NCBI RefSeq assembly: GCF_017356035.1
Contig: NZ_JAFIQX010000010.1
Location: 124,001 to 188,000, forward strand
Length of the DNA stretch: 64,000 nucleotides
Source of the DNA: Longitalea luteola
GTDB taxonomy: Bacteria; Bacteroidota; Bacteroidia; Chitinophagales; Chitinophagaceae
Reading direction: 5' to 3'
Shown: piece after piece, positions 10,050 to 20,669 of the stretch
Layout of the letters: each line of letters starts with the position of its first letter
Numbering within the stretch: position 1 is the stretch's first letter
The notes under the pieces: model-generated
What the model was told of the DNA's origin: nothing
Database searches by the model: none
Seen by the model: only the letters and a program-made list of their open reading frames with translations
Program-made: the position numbers and the translations under genes

Positions 10050-11213
10050 TTAAAAATTCTTGCCCAGCGCCGGATAAATATACTGTTTACTTAACTCGTA
10101 TGAACCGTTTTTAATATTCCACTTGTTGTAATTACCTGCAGTGACCACCGTTACCAGTTTTATCTTTTTATTAATAATGATCCGCTGATCGCCATTACCA
10201 ACACATGCAATTACGTGTACCGGTTTATTTTGCAGCGTATCACTAAAAAGCCAGAACTGGTAACCATACGCATTCCCGCGGTTATCGCGCTTTATATGAG
10301 GTTGTACTGATGCATCCACCCAACGGCGCGGAACGATCTGTTTACCGTTCCACGCACCATTATTCAGATAGAGCAATCCAAACTTAAGCAGATCTCTCGA
10401 ACGCAGGCGCAATCCGGAAGCTGCGGCATATTCTTTTGTGCCCGGGTAAATGATCCATTCGAACTTTGTAATACCCAAAGGCAGAAACAGGTTGCTGGCA
10501 GCAAATTCTTTTATGTTTTGCCCGGTTATCTTTTCAACAATAGCAGCCAGTAACTGGGTGGTACCGCCATTGTATTTCCATTGTTTTCCCGGTGGCTGTT
10601 CCATGGGCTGGCTTAATACATATTCAGCCGGATGGCCGCTTTTTATCATTTGTATTTCGCTGTTCTCGGGATTGTCGTATGGTACATCTTCATTCCATTT
10701 GAACCCCGAGGTCATGGTAAGCAGGTGCTCAATGGTCAACAAGGATTTGAGCCCGGTATCCTGCTTTTTATATTCAGGAAAAAATGCAAACACCTTTTGC
10801 GAAGTGCTTCTTATTTTTCCCTGCTGTAAAAGAATGCCGAAGCAGGCAGACACAATACTTTTTGTAATACTTCTAATATCGTGCAAACTGTCCTTTCCAT
10901 GATCTTTAACGCCAGCATTGATACCCCATACCTCATCCTTACCTTTCCAGTATTTCTCATACACAAACCGGTTGTCCTTTGCAATTAATACACTGTGAAT
11001 ATTCGGGAAAGTTCCGTTGGCAACAGCTGTATCAATTTTATTGATTATGGTCGAATCGAAGCCAACCGCTGTGAGCTGCCCCATGGTAAGCTGGTCATCA
11101 GCACTATTAAAGGTTGAGCGTGTTTTTTGCTGCGCACGGGCGATGGACCCATGTAATAACAACAGCAAAATATAAACGGGCGCTATAGCCCTGTAATTAA
11201 TAGATACATTCAT
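10050..11213 (-). CDS. Serine hydrolase of the beta-lactamase/esterase (class C-like) family
   Basis: 387 aa with an N-terminal signal peptide (hydrophobic core VYILLLLLHGSIARA), so probably periplasmic or secreted. It has the penicillin-binding-like active site: SxxK in IRSITKSIVSACFG (nucleophile Ser, general-base Lys near residue 119) and a Tyr motif in KYNGGTTQLLAAIVE. The third motif near the C-terminus is not obvious. Members are D-aminopeptidases, esterases or peptidoglycan hydrolases, and the substrate cannot be told. It is transcribed in the same direction as the AraC gene upstream, and the two may be co-transcribed. Confidence 0.85.
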   Translation of the reverse strand: MNVSINYRAIAPVYILLLLLHGSIARAQQKTRSTFNSADDQLTMGQLTAVGFDSTIINKIDTAVANGTFPNIHSVLIAKDNRFVYEKYWKGKDEVWGINAGVKDHGKDSLHDIRSITKSIVSACFGILLQQGKIRSTSQKVFAFFPEYKKQDTGLKSLLTIEHLLTMTSGFKWNEDVPYDNPENSEIQMIKSGHPAEYVLSQPMEQPPGKQWKYNGGTTQLLAAIVEKITGQNIKEFAASNLFLPLGITKFEWIIYPGTKEYAAASGLRLRSRDLLKFGLLYLNNGAWNGKQIVPRRWVDASVQPHIKRDNRGNAYGYQFWLFSDTLQNKPVHVIACVGNGDQRIIINKKIKLVTVVTAGNYNKWNIKNGSYELSKQYIYPALGKNF

Positions 11214-11270
11214 ACGTTGTGCAATCTTTCCGCAAAGTAAAGACAGGCCGATGGGTAAAAATTGTAAATT

Positions 11271-12089
11271 TTAGACATTAGCAGAGGAGGCAATCAACCG
11301 CGGCATCTGGTATTCTCGTTTTTTAAATTGCAAGGGAGATAACGATGTATATACTTTAAAGTCTTTTATAAAATGCGATTGATCGTAAAATCCAAGATGG
11401 TGGCAGATATCGGTTAAACTTCTGTCTGATCGGTACATTAATCGTACGGCATGATAAAACCTGCGCACGTTGAGAAACTCTTTCGGTGTATAGCCTGCAC
11501 ATTGCAAAAACTGCCTTTCCATCTTTTTATAGTACAGTTTGTTCTCAGCACAAAACTCAAATAACGATGTATGCTGATGAGTACCTTTTATGAGTGCAAG
11601 CGTTTGATGGATCACAACTTCCGGTGTGTTCGCTATATATAAAATCCTTTTTAAAAATGCTTCCAACTCATGTACACAGTGGCTTCCCTCATTGATCAGT
11701 TTTTCACCCAGTTCGCTGGTATTTATGGTTTTAAATATTTCATTGGCTGGTACTGCTTCATTTAACAGCTGTGATGTTGGAAGTTTACAAACAGTAAAGA
11801 AGAAAGCCGGTCTGAAACGAATGCCCCACATATAATTGCCCGGTTGAAAATTAGTAGTAAAGAAGGTATTCCGCTGCCCTAATACATACATATTCGTTTT
11901 AAATTCAAAAGATCTGCCTGTGCTGCTTACAAAGGACACAGGTGTGCCTAAGTTGATCATTATTTCAACCCGTCCGCCAGGGATTATCAATTCCTGCGTA
12001 GCCATTTGATCGGCCGGGCATTTAAACAGCCAGTAACATTCAATGTAATCGGCTAATTCTTTTGACGGCTTGTATTCCTGATAAAACAT
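11271..12089 (-). CDS. AraC-family transcriptional regulator
   Basis: 272 aa. The N-terminal half (about 1-150) has the pattern of the DUF6597 sensory domain often found in Bacteroidota AraC proteins (F-Y-Q-E-Y-x-P, then L-x-x-Y-I-E-C-Y-W). The C-terminal half carries two helix-turn-helix motifs, the second with LTDICHHLGFYDQSHFIKDFK followed by YTSLSPLQFKKR, the AraC signature. It is divergent from the UvrA-like gene across a spacer of about 200 bp, so it may control that gene, the hydrolase downstream, or both (inference). Confidence 0.88.
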   Translation of the reverse strand: MFYQEYKPSKELADYIECYWLFKCPADQMATQELIIPGGRVEIMINLGTPVSFVSSTGRSFEFKTNMYVLGQRNTFFTTNFQPGNYMWGIRFRPAFFFTVCKLPTSQLLNEAVPANEIFKTINTSELGEKLINEGSHCVHELEAFLKRILYIANTPEVVIHQTLALIKGTHQHTSLFEFCAENKLYYKKMERQFLQCAGYTPKEFLNVRRFYHAVRLMYRSDRSLTDICHHLGFYDQSHFIKDFKVYTSLSPLQFKKREYQMPRLIASSANV

Positions 12090-12286
12090 ATTTTACTCCC
12101 CTTTTCAAATATCGTTTATCCGCGGCATTCCTTCTTGTTATATTTTAGTTTGGAAATCAGGGCAAATACATTTTGGAAACGCATATTATCATTTTTTTAT
12201 ATCATGCGCTTCCGTTCATGTAAACGTTCGGCGCAGGGATGGCCGGGCATAATTTTTTTTAACCGTTGGTAAAAAAATAAAACAGA

Positions 12287-14542
12287 ATGGACTTTATCCG
12301 AATCAAAGGCGCCCGCGAAAATAATCTGAAGAACATTTCCATTGATATCCCTAAAAACAGGATCACCGTTTTTACGGGGGTATCGGGCTCAGGAAAGTCA
12401 TCGCTCGTATTTGAGACCATTGGCGCAGAGGCACAACGGCAGTTCAATGAAACATATGATAGCTACCTGCGCAGCCGGATGCCGCATTATGGACATCCTG
12501 AGATTGATTCCATTCAAAATCTGAATGTGGCGATCATTATAAATCAGAAACGGCTGGGCGGAAATGCAAGGTCAACAGTAGGAACCGCGACAGATATTTA
12601 TACGCTGCTGCGTCTTTTGTTCTCGCGTATCGGTGAGCCATTTGTCGGCTATTCCATGGTCTTTTCTTTTAATAATCCAAAAGGTATGTGTCCTGTATGT
12701 GAAGGACTGGGAACCGTTACAGACATCAACCTGGATGTGTTGATAGATAAAGATAAATCTTTGAATGAAGGCGCGATCCGTTTTCCTGCTTTTCAGCCGG
12801 GTGGATGGCGATGGACGCGATATGTAAATTCCGGTTATTTCGATAACGACAAAAAGATAAAAAAATATTCCAGGGATGAATTGCAAATGCTTTTGTATGC
12901 AGAGGAGCATAAACCTAAAAATCCAACGAAGGAATGGGGTAAGACGATGTTGTATGAAGGCATCATTCCGCGCATCAAACGCAGCTTCTTAAAAAAAGAA
13001 ACGAAAGAATATAAACGAAATGAAGAAGCGCTGCAGGAAATATTTTACCGGCAAACCTGTCCGGAATGTAAAGGGTCGAGGTTGAATAAAGAAGTGCTTC
13101 GTTGTAAAATTCTGGGAAAGAACATTGCTGATTGCTGCGAAATGCAGATCAGCCATCTCATTGAATTTCTGAAAACAATTAAGAACAACCAGGTAAGATC
13201 TGTGCTGGATGAGTTGATCGCGCGGCTCACTCATCTGGAAAACATTGGCCTTGATTATCTCTCATTAAACCGCGGAACGGCATCGTTATCCGGGGGAGAA
13301 TCGCAGCGCATCAAAATGGTAAGACATTTAGGAAGCAGTCTTGCCGGCTTACTTTATATTTTCGACGAACCGAGTATCGGCCTACATCCCAATGATATCG
13401 CCAGGTTCACAAACATTATTCAACAACTTCGTGACAAGGGCAATACAGTGTTGATCGTTGAACACGACCCCGACATTATTAAAATTGCCGACCATGTTGT
13501 GGACATGGGCCCGGGCGCCGGAAAAGACGGTGGTACTATTGTTTTTAGTGGTACGCTGAACGAACTGAAACACGCTGACAGCCTTACCGGAAAATTCTGG
13601 CGGATGCAAAGGACACTGAATAAGAACCAGCGGCTAGCTAAAGAATTTCTAACAGTAAAAAATGCGCGGTTACACAATCTGAAAAATGTTAAGGTGAAAA
13701 TTCCCCGGCATGTCATCACGGTTGTAACGGGCGTAGCCGGTTCTGGAAAAAGTTCATTGATCAATCATGAGTTGCCCCGGCAACATCCCTACGCAAAACT
13801 CATCGACCAGGGATTTTTGCGTGGGTCAAGGCGTTCGCATCTCGCATCTTATACAGGCATCTTTGACACGCTTCGGAATGTGTTTGCAAAAACAAACCAG
13901 GTGAGTGCGTCCCTTTTCAGTGCCAATGCCCAGGGAGCATGTCCTCAATGCAAGGGCCTGGGTATGATCAGGCTTGACCTCGCTTTTATGGAGGAAGTGG
14001 AGGAAAGCTGTGATTTATGCCAGGGCACAGGGTATAAACAGGAGGTATTGGACTATACGTGGAATGGAAAGAACATTGTTCAAATACTTAAAATGTCTGT
14101 TGCAGAAGCAAGCGCTCTATTTCATGGAGCCGACAAAGAGTTATTGCACCGGATTGTAGAAATGGGACTTGGTTATATGACCTTAGGACAACCGCTCAGT
14201 ACGTTTTCCGGGGGAGAACGGCAACGATTGAAACTTGCTATGGAATTTGATGAAGAGGGCCAGTTGTTTGTTTTCGATGAGCCAACAACAGGCCTTCATC
14301 CTTCCGATATTGAAAAGCTGATGGCTACTTTCCACCGGCTTGCGGATCGCGGCAATACCGTCATCATTGTTGAACATAACCTGGATGTGATTGCACAGGC
14401 AGACTGGATAATCGATATGGGGCCGGGCGGCGGTTCGGAAGGCGGACAGGTTGTTTTTGAAGGAATCCCATCCGATCTGATAAAACATGCCGGGTCGAAA
14501 ACCGGTCAGCATTTGGCGCGGTATGTTACCATCACAACATAG
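12287..14542 (+). CDS. Short UvrA paralogue (UvrA2/DrrC-like ABC ATPase)
   Basis: 751 aa, clearly shorter than the usual UvrA of about 940 aa. Two ABC cassettes are visible: Walker [12 protein letters not shown] and [11 protein letters not shown]; signature motifs LSGGESQR and FSGGERQR; Walker B segments [13 protein letters not shown] and [13 protein letters not shown]. The zinc-finger cysteine pairs CPVCx[19 protein letters not shown] and CDLCQGTG are kept. The region between the first Walker A and the first zinc module is too short to hold the UvrB-binding domain, so this is probably not the repair UvrA but the shortened class linked to tolerance of DNA-binding drugs. It lies next to a divergent AraC regulator. 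The second half begins near residue 450. Confidence 0.88.
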   Translation: MDFIRIKGARENNLKNISIDIPKNRITVFTGVSGSGKSSLVFETIGAEAQRQFNETYDSYLRSRMPHYGHPEIDSIQNLNVAIIINQKRLGGNARSTVGTATDIYTLLRLLFSRIGEPFVGYSMVFSFNNPKGMCPVCEGLGTVTDINLDVLIDKDKSLNEGAIRFPAFQPGGWRWTRYVNSGYFDNDKKIKKYSRDELQMLLYAEEHKPKNPTKEWGKTMLYEGIIPRIKRSFLKKETKEYKRNEEALQEIFYRQTCPECKGSRLNKEVLRCKILGKNIADCCEMQISHLIEFLKTIKNNQVRSVLDELIARLTHLENIGLDYLSLNRGTASLSGGESQRIKMVRHLGSSLAGLLYIFDEPSIGLHPNDIARFTNIIQQLRDKGNTVLIVEHDPDIIKIADHVVDMGPGAGKDGGTIVFSGTLNELKHADSLTGKFWRMQRTLNKNQRLAKEFLTVKNARLHNLKNVKVKIPRHVITVVTGVAGSGKSSLINHELPRQHPYAKLIDQGFLRGSRRSHLASYTGIFDTLRNVFAKTNQVSASLFSANAQGACPQCKGLGMIRLDLAFMEEVEESCDLCQGTGYKQEVLDYTWNGKNIVQILKMSVAEASALFHGADKELLHRIVEMGLGYMTLGQPLSTFSGGERQRLKLAMEFDEEGQLFVFDEPTTGLHPSDIEKLMATFHRLADRGNTVIIVEHNLDVIAQADWIIDMGPGGGSEGGQVVFEGIPSDLIKHAGSKTGQHLARYVTITT

Positions 14543-14763
14543 TGCAGGCGTATGTTTACCGTTAAAAAACGCGGTCTGGGATAATGATGTCGGTTTTAAA
14601 GATGTTATAAACCCTCACCGTTCATGAAGATGATTTTGTAACCGAGCCGGTATGGCCTCGCGATCTGATTTGACCCTTCTGTAATGTCTAAAACTAATAA
14701 ATTGAACCAGGCACTTGCATTTCTGCGGGCCGGCTACTAATTTCGCCAGTTAACCAATCAAAA

Positions 14764-15666
14764 ATGTTACTACGAAAAAAGTTTCCCCTGTTATTGCCCA
14801 TGTTGGCTGCACTTTGTTTTGCCAGCGCCTGTTCCAAAAGTTCATCCAACGATACCAACAATACTCCACCTCCAGACACCGGAACGGAACAGGAACCGGA
14901 ACAGGATTATTCAAACTGCCTGTTGTCAGAGGTAAATTATGGATCTCAGCTCAACTCGCCATTCCATAGTTACCCGTTTACCCTGGCATATGACAGTTTG
15001 AAAAGGGTTAGCCAGCTATCAGGTGCAGGGGAGTTTAACGTTTATAATTACGAGACCGGAAAAATTATTAAGACCACCTACATCAACAGTATTGCCCTTA
15101 TTAACATGGTTGCGCGTTACGTTTATACGCTTGACAATAATGGACGGATTGTTTCCAATACGACAGCCAGTTATAACAGGCCGGCATCCATTGATGCATA
15201 TACACGACAGGACAAAACAATGTATGAGTACAATTCCGATGGTTACCTGATCGGTGAAAAAATATTTGCTTATGGCTCGGATCTTATGCAGGAGCGGAAG
15301 TTCACTTATCAGGCAGGCAATCTGGTACAGCGGGAAAATATTCACTATGCCCTGTTATATACGCCTGGTGTTAAAATAGGTGCAGATACGATCACTTATA
15401 CATACGATAATGCGCCCTTGTTCCCCGAAGCAGTATACTTACATGAGGTTACCGACGTTAAGACGGGCAAGCCAAATAAAAATAATGTAACGGCCATACA
15501 ACTTAAAATGTTTGATGGTACAGGCGGTATAAGGGACTACTATAGATCTATTCAATATACTTATGCTGTCAGGGGGAAAAGGCTCGATAAAGTTACAATG
15601 GCGGCTTCTACTGTAAAGGGGATTAGCATCAATGACACAATTAGCTTTAAGTATAAATGTGATTAG
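14764..15666 (+). CDS. DUF4595-like secreted lipoprotein
   Basis: 300 aa. The lipoprotein signal (LLPMLAALCFASAC) is followed by a low-complexity linker rich in Ser, Asn, Thr and Pro, then a repeated beta pattern of the form Y-x-x-D-x-x-G-R/Y-[IL]-x-x (YTLDNNGRIVSNT, YEYNSDGYLIGEK). Such sequences are usually assigned to DUF4595 or to RHS/YD-like beta-sheet repeats and are common surface lipoproteins in this phylum. No enzymatic motif was seen. It converges with the big lyase gene over a strong shared terminator. Confidence 0.7.
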   Translation: MLLRKKFPLLLPMLAALCFASACSKSSSNDTNNTPPPDTGTEQEPEQDYSNCLLSEVNYGSQLNSPFHSYPFTLAYDSLKRVSQLSGAGEFNVYNYETGKIIKTTYINSIALINMVARYVYTLDNNGRIVSNTTASYNRPASIDAYTRQDKTMYEYNSDGYLIGEKIFAYGSDLMQERKFTYQAGNLVQRENIHYALLYTPGVKIGADTITYTYDNAPLFPEAVYLHEVTDVKTGKPNKNNVTAIQLKMFDGTGGIRDYYRSIQYTYAVRGKRLDKVTMAASTVKGISINDTISFKYKCD

Positions 15667-15724
15667 CCAACCGCGTTCGAGCCAGGCCTGTGAGATTTGC
15701 GGGGGCAGGAATTTCCTGAAACAT

Positions 15725-15766
15725 AAAAAATAGCCAGGGAAGTAAAGTCTTCCCTGGCTATTTTTT
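15725..15766. terminator. Strong bidirectional terminator
   Basis: A perfect 17-bp stem (AAAAAATAGCCAGGGAA / TTCCCTGGCTATTTTTT) with an 8-nt loop, flanked by A-runs and T-runs so that it can end transcripts from both sides. It lies between the convergent DUF4595-like lipoprotein gene and the large lyase gene. Confidence 0.9.
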
Positions 15767-18700
15767 TAATGTTTGATTATTTGTTTGGTTGTTACCGTCT
15801 TTCCATTGCGCACTTCAACCTGGTAAATACCGGTTGGCAGTGATTGCAGGGAAATGGTTTGGATAGAACCAGTAATGCTGCGTGTAAGTAACAGGTTGCC
15901 TTTGAGGCTGTAAACCTGTACCATGGCGCCAGGTACTACTGTGCCTACCTGAATATTCAAACGGTCTGTTGCCGGATTGGGGAACAGGATGATGTTGGCG
16001 GAGGCGGTTTTGCGATTCGCATCGTCAATTACCTCGGCGGTGGCATTGGTAGCCATACGCGCTTGTTGCAAAGCAGTTGGCTCAGTACCAAAGATCAATT
16101 GTCCCTTGTAATAAACGGTTATACGATCGTTCACCGCCAATGCCGCAGGCGATTTCCATGAATGGTCATTCGTGAATGTAAAGTTCGACCAATCAGATTT
16201 TGCTATGCGGTATTGGATATTACCGGTATTGCCTGCAGGGTACAGGTTACCCAGCGTTGGATCTATCCTCACCTCAAAGTACTTATCGGCACCGGTTGCA
16301 ACAGGACTTACTCCCTTGAAACTGGTGATGATATTGTTCTTACCGAGGTTGGCATAATCAACCCATGCATTCAATGCAGCTGTTCCATCGGCTGTAAACC
16401 AGTAACGAACACTCAGGTCGCCGTAAGATACGGGCACATTGCCTTCGTTGTTGATGGTCAGCACAGTGTGGATAGTATTTGCGCCACCATGTTTGGTAGA
16501 TGAATAAGCTTTGATGTTCACCTCAGGCCTTACGGCTGCGGGTTCTACGCCCCATACCAGTTGCCCATTGCGGTACAATGTGATGTGGCTATTGTCTGCA
16601 AAGGTTTTGTTATTCACGTATGAGTAGTCATCTGTTTCGTCGAGGTTTGCCCAATCAGTATTGGCAAATCGAGACTGAATAATACCTGAATTTCCGCCGG
16701 CAACCAGGTTGCCCGCTGATCTATCGAAACTGTATTCAATATAACCATAAGCACCGGCGCGGGGCGTATCGAGCTGCACATATTTCATTTTCACATTGGT
16801 TTTACCCAGTTGCGCATAATCGATCCAGGTATTGATACCAGCAAAGTTCTCGGCAGTGAACCAGTAACGGGCAGTTAACTCACTATACGGTATAGTAGCA
16901 GTTCCCTGATGTACCAGTTTCAGGTGTGGTTTGATGCTGTTATCATCAGTCTTTCCTTTGTCGCCATCGAGCGATTGTACGGCTATCTGCAGCGGTGCAA
17001 TGTTCAGCGTGCGTGCAACAGGTGCTGCAGGCAGGTAAGCCGAATCACCCAATTGAGAAGCGGTAATGATCACTATACCATCCCGGTTGATCTTAACTAC
17101 GCCATTATTGATAGTAGCAATGGTTGAGTCAGAGATGGTGTAGGTAACAGGCAGGCCCGAGCTGGCGGTAGCATTGAGCACAACAGCTGTGGTATCGCCT
17201 AATAATACAGCAGGCAGCGAATCGAAGCTGATGCTTTGTTCAATATGGGGTAAAGTTTTCTTCAGATCTTCTATTGATCGCACAGTTTTTACCCACTCTA
17301 TCGCATAATTGGCTTCACCGGAAGTGATATCAGCCACCTTAAACTGGAAGGTAGTGAGTTGGGTACCCCTGTCCTGCGGCAGTTTGGCAGCTGAAGCACC
17401 GAAAGCACCTTTTGTAAGATCATAGTAGTAGATATCATCACCTACCATGCCAGTCCACTTATTGGAGCCATTGCCAAAGGAACCCAGGTTGGTATCGAAA
17501 ATGATATTGGCCACCTGTGGTTTTTTCACCCGGATGGCAACGATGGGATAATTGTTGGGTAACAGTTTGGCGCCGGCGGTTCTCTTTACATCGCCGCGGC
17601 CTTTACCGTTCGACTGTTGAACCAGGCTAACTACCAGCTTCCCATTCTCAACGGTTGCGACGGAACCACTGGTTGCAGCAGCCCAGCCATCGTTACTACC
17701 AATGAAGTTGTCATCGATCAAACCGCTGATGGTATCGCGGATGATAAGCGTACGTGCAACTGATGTTGCAGGCAGGTATGCAGTATCACCAGGTTGTGAA
17801 GCGGTAATGATCGCAGTACCATCGCTCTTAACAATCACTGTATTGTTGACAATTGTAGCAATTGTAGTATCGGAAATGGTATAAGTAACCGGCAGGCCTG
17901 AACTGGCAGTAGCTTTCAGCACAATAGCTGCGGTATCACCGAGTATTACAACAGGCAGCGAGTCGAAAGTGATGGTTTGCGGAATATGCGGAACCTTTGG
18001 TTCCTGCAGATCAGCAACCGATTTCACTGTTTTTATCCATTCTATCGCATAGCTGGCTTCCCCGGAGGTAACATCGGCCACTTTGAATTGCAAGGTGGTT
18101 AACAGAGTCGGCCTATCCTTACTGAGGTACGTAGGCGCAGAACCGAATCCTCCTTTGGTAAGGTCGTAATAATAGATGTCATCACCCACTTTGCCCGTCC
18201 ACTTGTTTGCGCCATTGCCAAAAGCACCCAGGTTGGTATCGAATGTGATATTGCCTGTCTGCGGTTTTTTGAACTTGATGGCAAAGATGGGGTAGTTGGC
18301 AGGGGACAGCGTGTCGCCGCCTGTTTTCCTTACATCCCCACGGCCTTTACCGGTTGACTGGGGAACCAGCGTAATTACCAGTTTTCCATCCTCAACAGTG
18401 GCCTTTGAGCCGCTGGTAACCGCCGCCCAGCCATCGGCTGTAGCAGTAAAGTTATCGTTGATCAATCCGATAGTGGTATCAACCGGCGTTGCTGTGCTGT
18501 CTTTCGGATAATCAGGTGCATTGTTGATGTAGAAGAACAAAGAGCCATAGCCAGGATTATCTGCACCGTTAGGGGCTCCTTCGGGGCCCATGGCTTTTAT
18601 TACTTGCAATGTCCAGGGCATTTGCAGTCCCTTGCGAACAACATAATGGTTATATGCAAGTTCAAATACGGGTCTGAACTGGCCACGGCCATTGGCAGAA

Positions 18701-20193
18701 ATTGCCTCGGGTGTGTAATCACTGTAGTTTTTTTCGCAATAGTCGTACGCTGTCTGGTACTCTACGTTCTGACCCAGGTTATATTTGGCGGTATACTCGT
18801 AACCACGCATCATGGCATTACCAGAAGCAGAGTAAAGATCAACGCCCTGCTTAATGCCCATTTCAGCCAGTTCGGCCATTGAGCCCAATGCCAGCATTAC
18901 GTGCGGCTGATCGCGGTTGCTTTCCTGCAACTGACCGGCAGCAGTCAATACATAATTATCGATACTGCCATTACCTTCGCCATGGTAAAAGTAAGTCACC
19001 ACCCGGTTGAACATGTCGGTATCATTGCTATAAATGGCAATGGCCATCAAAGCTTTCATACAGATAATGTCCCAGTTGCCATGAGAACAGGGTTTGAAGT
19101 TTTGCAGCACGGGATAAAACACCTGCTTCAGCATGGTTGCGCATTGCAGTTGTTTTTCCACCGGCCATGCTGAATACGTGTAGCGCATGAGCTCGGCCGC
19201 ATTGGCCAGCATAAAACCATACAGGCCGTTCAATTCGGCATCAGTACCGGTGATACCGGTAGTGGTAGCAGCATAAGCATCGATTATTTCGACAGCTTTT
19301 CTGGCATGTGCTTCATCACCCGAGATGTTATACATGAGGGCATTGTAATAAGCTGCCAGAAAATCGCTTTCCACGCCATTTTTAATAGTGCCGCCATTTA
19401 CACCGTTCACTGTAACCGTAGCGTCACGGGTAAGTAACTGGTAAGGTCCTGCCATTCTGTAAGAAGCAGAAGAACGGGTGGAAGTTTGCAGCAACTGGTA
19501 GCTTTGGTATGGACGCCCGGTCTTGTTAGCCACAAAACCTTTCATCCTTTCCAGGTCGGCCTTATTGTGCAACAATCCGGGATGCACAAAAGTTCCGGTG
19601 AAAGAGAAAGAGGGCGGGTTGTTAACGCCTACATACGCCCGCAGTTCGTCTACCGATGCAAAGGTCTTAACCCAGTCTACTTCATACTGGATATCATTCG
19701 CAGCTATTTCTGCGGATGTTAATACCACATCGGCCACCTTGAACTGGAATGTTGTTAAGGTGGTAGCGCCGCCCTCGGCTAATGTGGTAGTACCCAGGGT
19801 GCCCGTAGCAAGGTTCCAGTAATAAACATTGCCACTGGCCGAAGCTATTTTGGTGGCATTGTTATTGGTACCATTGTACGACCCCAGGTTGCTGTCGAAG
19901 AAAAAGTTACAGCGGGGCGGTTTGTTGAACTTGATAGCCACGATCGGATAGGTGCTACGGTTCAGGGTTACGCCGCCTGTCTTTTGAAAGTCACCCCGGT
20001 ATTTGCCTGACGACTGACGAGCCATCGTTACTACAAAACGGCCGTTCACAATCTGTCCTGTAGATCCGGCAGTAGCGGCTTTCCAGTTGTTGGTGCTGCC
20101 GGTTGAGAAATCATCATTCAGCAACCCGGTTTGGGCCCACGATCGTTGCACAAAAAGCACGAGCACAAAAAGCAAAGTTGTTTTCATCTTCAT
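15766..20193 (-). CDS. Giant modular secreted alginate-lyase-like protein with CBM3 and T9SS sorting domain
   Basis: 1475 aa from ATG 20193, which gives a signal peptide (MKMKTTLLFVLVLFVQRSWAQ); longer starts at 20256 and 20298 are possible. Numbering below is from 20298. The order is: DUF4979-like beta-sandwich (59-222); alginate-lyase-like alpha/alpha domain (236-598) with GNWD near 407 and QESNRDQPH near 458; second DUF4979-like module (612-768); Ig-like domain (772-853); third DUF4979-like module (858-1014); Ig-like domain (1020-1100); two CBM3 modules (1103-1254, 1257-1408) with RYWFTA and NTGNIQYRIAKSDWSN; C-terminal T9SS type A domain (1435-1510) with FPNPATDRL. It is probably exported through the T9SS and attached to or released from the cell to bind and cut an acidic polysaccharide. 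The exact substrate is unproven. The second and third DUF4979/Ig units are near-duplicates. Confidence 0.85.
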   Translation of the reverse strand: MKMKTTLLFVLVLFVQRSWAQTGLLNDDFSTGSTNNWKAATAGSTGQIVNGRFVVTMARQSSGKYRGDFQKTGGVTLNRSTYPIVAIKFNKPPRCNFFFDSNLGSYNGTNNNATKIASASGNVYYWNLATGTLGTTTLAEGGATTLTTFQFKVADVVLTSAEIAANDIQYEVDWVKTFASVDELRAYVGVNNPPSFSFTGTFVHPGLLHNKADLERMKGFVANKTGRPYQSYQLLQTSTRSSASYRMAGPYQLLTRDATVTVNGVNGGTIKNGVESDFLAAYYNALMYNISGDEAHARKAVEIIDAYAATTTGITGTDAELNGLYGFMLANAAELMRYTYSAWPVEKQLQCATMLKQVFYPVLQNFKPCSHGNWDIICMKALMAIAIYSNDTDMFNRVVTYFYHGEGNGSIDNYVLTAAGQLQESNRDQPHVMLALGSMAELAEMGIKQGVDLYSASGNAMMRGYEYTAKYNLGQNVEYQTAYDYCEKNYSDYTPEAISANGRGQFRPVFELAYNHYVVRKGLQMPWTLQVIKAMGPEGAPNGADNPGYGSLFFYINNAPDYPKDSTATPVDTTIGLINDNFTATADGWAAVTSGSKATVEDGKLVITLVPQSTGKGRGDVRKTGGDTLSPANYPIFAIKFKKPQTGNITFDTNLGAFGNGANKWTGKVGDDIYYYDLTKGGFGSAPTYLSKDRPTLLTTLQFKVADVTSGEASYAIEWIKTVKSVADLQEPKVPHIPQTITFDSLPVVILGDTAAIVLKATASSGLPVTYTISDTTIATIVNNTVIVKSDGTAIITASQPGDTAYLPATSVARTLIIRDTISGLIDDNFIGSNDGWAAATSGSVATVENGKLVVSLVQQSNGKGRGDVKRTAGAKLLPNNYPIVAIRVKKPQVANIIFDTNLGSFGNGSNKWTGMVGDDIYYYDLTKGAFGASAAKLPQDRGTQLTTFQFKVADITSGEANYAIEWVKTVRSIEDLKKTLPHIEQSISFDSLPAVLLGDTTAVVLNATASSGLPVTYTISDSTIATINNGVVKINRDGIVIITASQLGDSAYLPAAPVARTLNIAPLQIAVQSLDGDKGKTDDNSIKPHLKLVHQGTATIPYSELTARYWFTAENFAGINTWIDYAQLGKTNVKMKYVQLDTPRAGAYGYIEYSFDRSAGNLVAGGNSGIIQSRFANTDWANLDETDDYSYVNNKTFADNSHITLYRNGQLVWGVEPAAVRPEVNIKAYSSTKHGGANTIHTVLTINNEGNVPVSYGDLSVRYWFTADGTAALNAWVDYANLGKNNIITSFKGVSPVATGADKYFEVRIDPTLGNLYPAGNTGNIQYRIAKSDWSNFTFTNDHSWKSPAALAVNDRITVYYKGQLIFGTEPTALQQARMATNATAEVIDDANRKTASANIILFPNPATDRLNIQVGTVVPGAMVQVYSLKGNLLLTRSITGSIQTISLQSLPTGIYQVEVRNGKTVTTKQIIKH

Positions 20194-20298
20194 GGCAATG
20201 GATCGCAGCCATTTTTGCTTCAACAGAAGCGCATTACTCAAAACGGTAATCTTCATGTCTGAGGGGTTTGGATATTTCATGGGGTTTAGAAAATACAC

Positions 20299-20669
20299 TT
20301 ACATATATGGTTTCGCACTGTCAATGCGCCGTTGGATATTGTCAATACAGTGCGACCACCGCTCTATTGAACATACCAATTCGGATGATAGCTGGGGCCA
20401 CCTTCTGCAATAACAGTACATATACTGTCCGCCGACCTGGCTGTAAGGGGTAAATAGTAATTAAATTTATTTTTTATCTGTTGCCAATCGCATGCAACAG
20501 AGGCGCGTTTCGTGTCGTATTTTTACCACACTTGTGAATTGATAAGCAGTTAATGCCCGCCGGGCATCGAGCCGCAGGCGGTAGAATAACCTTAGCCGCT
20601 CCATTCCGGCAGCAGATATTATAAGTTAGTGCTGGCGAGGTGATCGGTGCAGATCAACTGTTGCTGTTT
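20299..20669. other. Intergenic stretch upstream of the giant lyase
   Basis: About 370 nt between the giant lyase and the putative regulator, both on the minus strand. I see no convincing ORF, RNA gene or strong hairpin. It contains short GC-rich self-complementary words (GCCCGCCGGGC near 20557) and probably holds the lyase promoter. Confidence 0.4.
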
